A stretch of 56,253 nucleotides of DNA from Thermodesulfovibrionales bacterium. Its GTDB lineage: Bacteria; Nitrospirota; Thermodesulfovibrionia; Thermodesulfovibrionales; UBA9159. The position numbers and the translations under genes were made by a program. Positions 55,422-56,253 of the stretch are shown piece after piece (within the stretch, counting starts at the first letter, position 1; every line of letters begins with the position of its first letter). Below the pieces are notes generated by a model that saw only the letters and a list, made by a program, of their open reading frames with translations, was not told the DNA's origin and ran no database searches. The DNA lies in the NCBI GenBank assembly GCA_035686305.1, contig DASRZP010000018.1, forward strand, positions 1 to 56,253, given 5' to 3'.

Positions 55422-55799
55422 TTATTTCATCTCCTCCTTTGTCTTAAACAGTTTCGCCTTACACTTTAATGAGAGATGAGATTTATTCGCCTTCAGGCAT
55501 TCCATTATCCGTCCGCCTCCTGGTTGAACCCCCGGACAATACATCATGATATCGTCCTCACAGGCTTGATGCGCTTCCTTGACGGCCTCTTTCGCCTGCG
55601 CAAGATGCATCTTGCAAGCCGGCGAAAGTTGGGTCTCATTTTGCTTCAAACATCCTGCAATTCGTCCCTCACCTTGTTTCACATTCCCGCAGAACTTTGC
55701 TACGTCCCCCGCACAGGGTTTAGCTTCCTGTGCAAATGCTCCTGATGCCATCACAAATATTACGCACAATACCTAGAAAACGACTGACGACCTTTTCAT
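55422..55799 (-). pseudogene. Cys-rich (GLG1-type) repeat secreted protein with amber codon in signal peptide
   Basis: The natural start is ATG 55799, with AAGGAGG just upstream, giving MKRSSVVF, then TAG (55773-55775), then VLCVIFVMASGAFA, a normal signal-peptide core and cleavage site. The mature part has two cysteine-rich GLG1 repeats (PCAGDVAKFCGNVKQGEGRIAGCL and ACEDDIMMYCPGVQPGGGRIMECL). A single change in the TAG (for example from TGG) would restore a 125-codon gene. It could be a new nonsense mutation or a sequencing error. An internal TTG (55769) leaves a shortened signal without a ribosome site. It sits 17 bp upstream of the sulfatase gene. Confidence 0.75.
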
Positions 55800-56120
55800 G
55801 TCTGGCCTCCTTACTTTCTTGAGTTAACGCCCAAAGGGTGTTCTATAACGGCAATCTTCGTGTATGCGGTCAGAGCCCAGCAATCGCGACGTGGTCTCCT
55901 TTCTTTCTCCAAAGGGCGGCGTCCTTGGAGCGTTGGGTTTTTTGATTCCGCCACTGTTATGTCAACCTACTTCTCTCATAGCAGTCCGTTTCATAACAAC
56001 CGCCGATGCACCAGCCTAAATGCATTCGTTTATCGCAGTCGGCCCATCATACGCACTAAAGATGTCCGGAGAAGTTTAGGAGTGAGGCAAGTAATTCTTC
56101 CTATCGCGCTGTATTATTAA
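55800..56120. other. Noncoding stretch
   Basis: Upstream of the Cys-rich gene, about 320 bp without a supportable gene. One plus-strand open frame (55860-56120) lacks a ribosome site and recognisable content. Confidence 0.4.
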
Positions 56121-56253
56121 TGGTCTCATAATAGTCTGCACATTCTTGGCCGTCATTCCCGCGAAGGCGGGAATCCACTTTGAACAGAATGGATGCCCGA
56201 CTAAGGATCTCGGGCATGACCAATAATAGGGAGCACATCTGTAAATATTATTT
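56121..56253. repeat. MITE-like dispersed repeat, copy 3 (cut by window end)
   Basis: Begins GGTCTCATAATAG and is nearly identical to 2057-2190, in the same orientation. The TTCCCGC/GCGGGAA palindrome is perfect in this copy. The right terminus lies beyond the window. Confidence 0.8.

Noticed and set aside
55860-56120. Plus-strand 86-codon open frame near the window end
   Set aside because: No ribosome site, Arg/Ser-rich chance composition, and it runs up to the repeat.

Overview
The window is about 56 kb of a Gram-negative bacterial chromosome with moderately high GC. It shows lipoproteins, outer-membrane factors, an OprB-type porin, MCE lipid transport and a lipid-A/heptose gene. The gene mix is MglA/MglB-type GTPase pair, futalosine-route menaquinone (MqnC), a stand-alone AICAR transformylase, a eukaryote-type NADP isocitrate dehydrogenase, a Ser-type sulfatase with its anaerobic maturase, and two apparent selenoproteins. 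This suggests an anaerobic or microaerophilic member of the Nitrospirota/Desulfobacterota sphere. That placement is inference; no rRNA or other decisive marker is present.

Layout. 1-2,200: a decayed lipid-metabolism locus on the minus strand (AMP-ligase, ACP, PlsC) fused by deletion to the tail of an MFS transporter, then a MITE-like repeat. 2,220-8,090: an RND efflux operon in which the pump and a TolC-type outer-membrane factor form one 1470-residue ORF. 8,270-10,010: a PIN/RHH toxin-antitoxin pair and small conserved genes, including an orphan PDZ fragment. 10,250-13,062: gmhA and ruvC-ruvA-ruvB. 13,349-13,594: a small thioredoxin-fold gene with an in-frame TGA followed by a hairpin. 13,640-20,093: methyltransferase, DUF438/hemerythrin/PAS sensor, HD phosphohydrolase, icd, trxB-like and mqnC. 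20,435-22,941: mglB, mglA, a cysteine-less AhpD/CMD protein, a periplasmic DsbC-like protein whose CxxC reads UxxC through TGA, and tRNA-Leu. 22,985-29,262: rsmI, ferritin-like protein, nadE, AICAR transformylase, thioredoxin and DUF1189.

29,548-34,077: membrane and stress genes (Kef-type antiporter, DUF2721, MscS). 34,196-40,513: a second, conventional RND efflux operon (monooxygenase-fold gene, adaptor, pump, OMF). 40,786-45,175: a six-gene MCE/Mla-Pqi type lipid-transport operon. 45,331-51,271: OprB porin, a large repetitive secreted protein, DUF4239 and a secreted protein. 51,330-55,799: anaerobic sulfatase maturase, sulfatase, and a Cys-rich repeat gene with an amber codon in its signal peptide. 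The window ends inside another copy of the MITE-like repeat.

The most notable signals are: (i) two independent TGA-containing thioredoxin-fold genes, each with a perfect 7-bp hairpin at bacterial-SECIS distance; (ii) the RND-TolC fusion with an internal signal peptide; (iii) two families of dispersed short repeats; (iv) several genes caught in decay or with unusual starts or stops.
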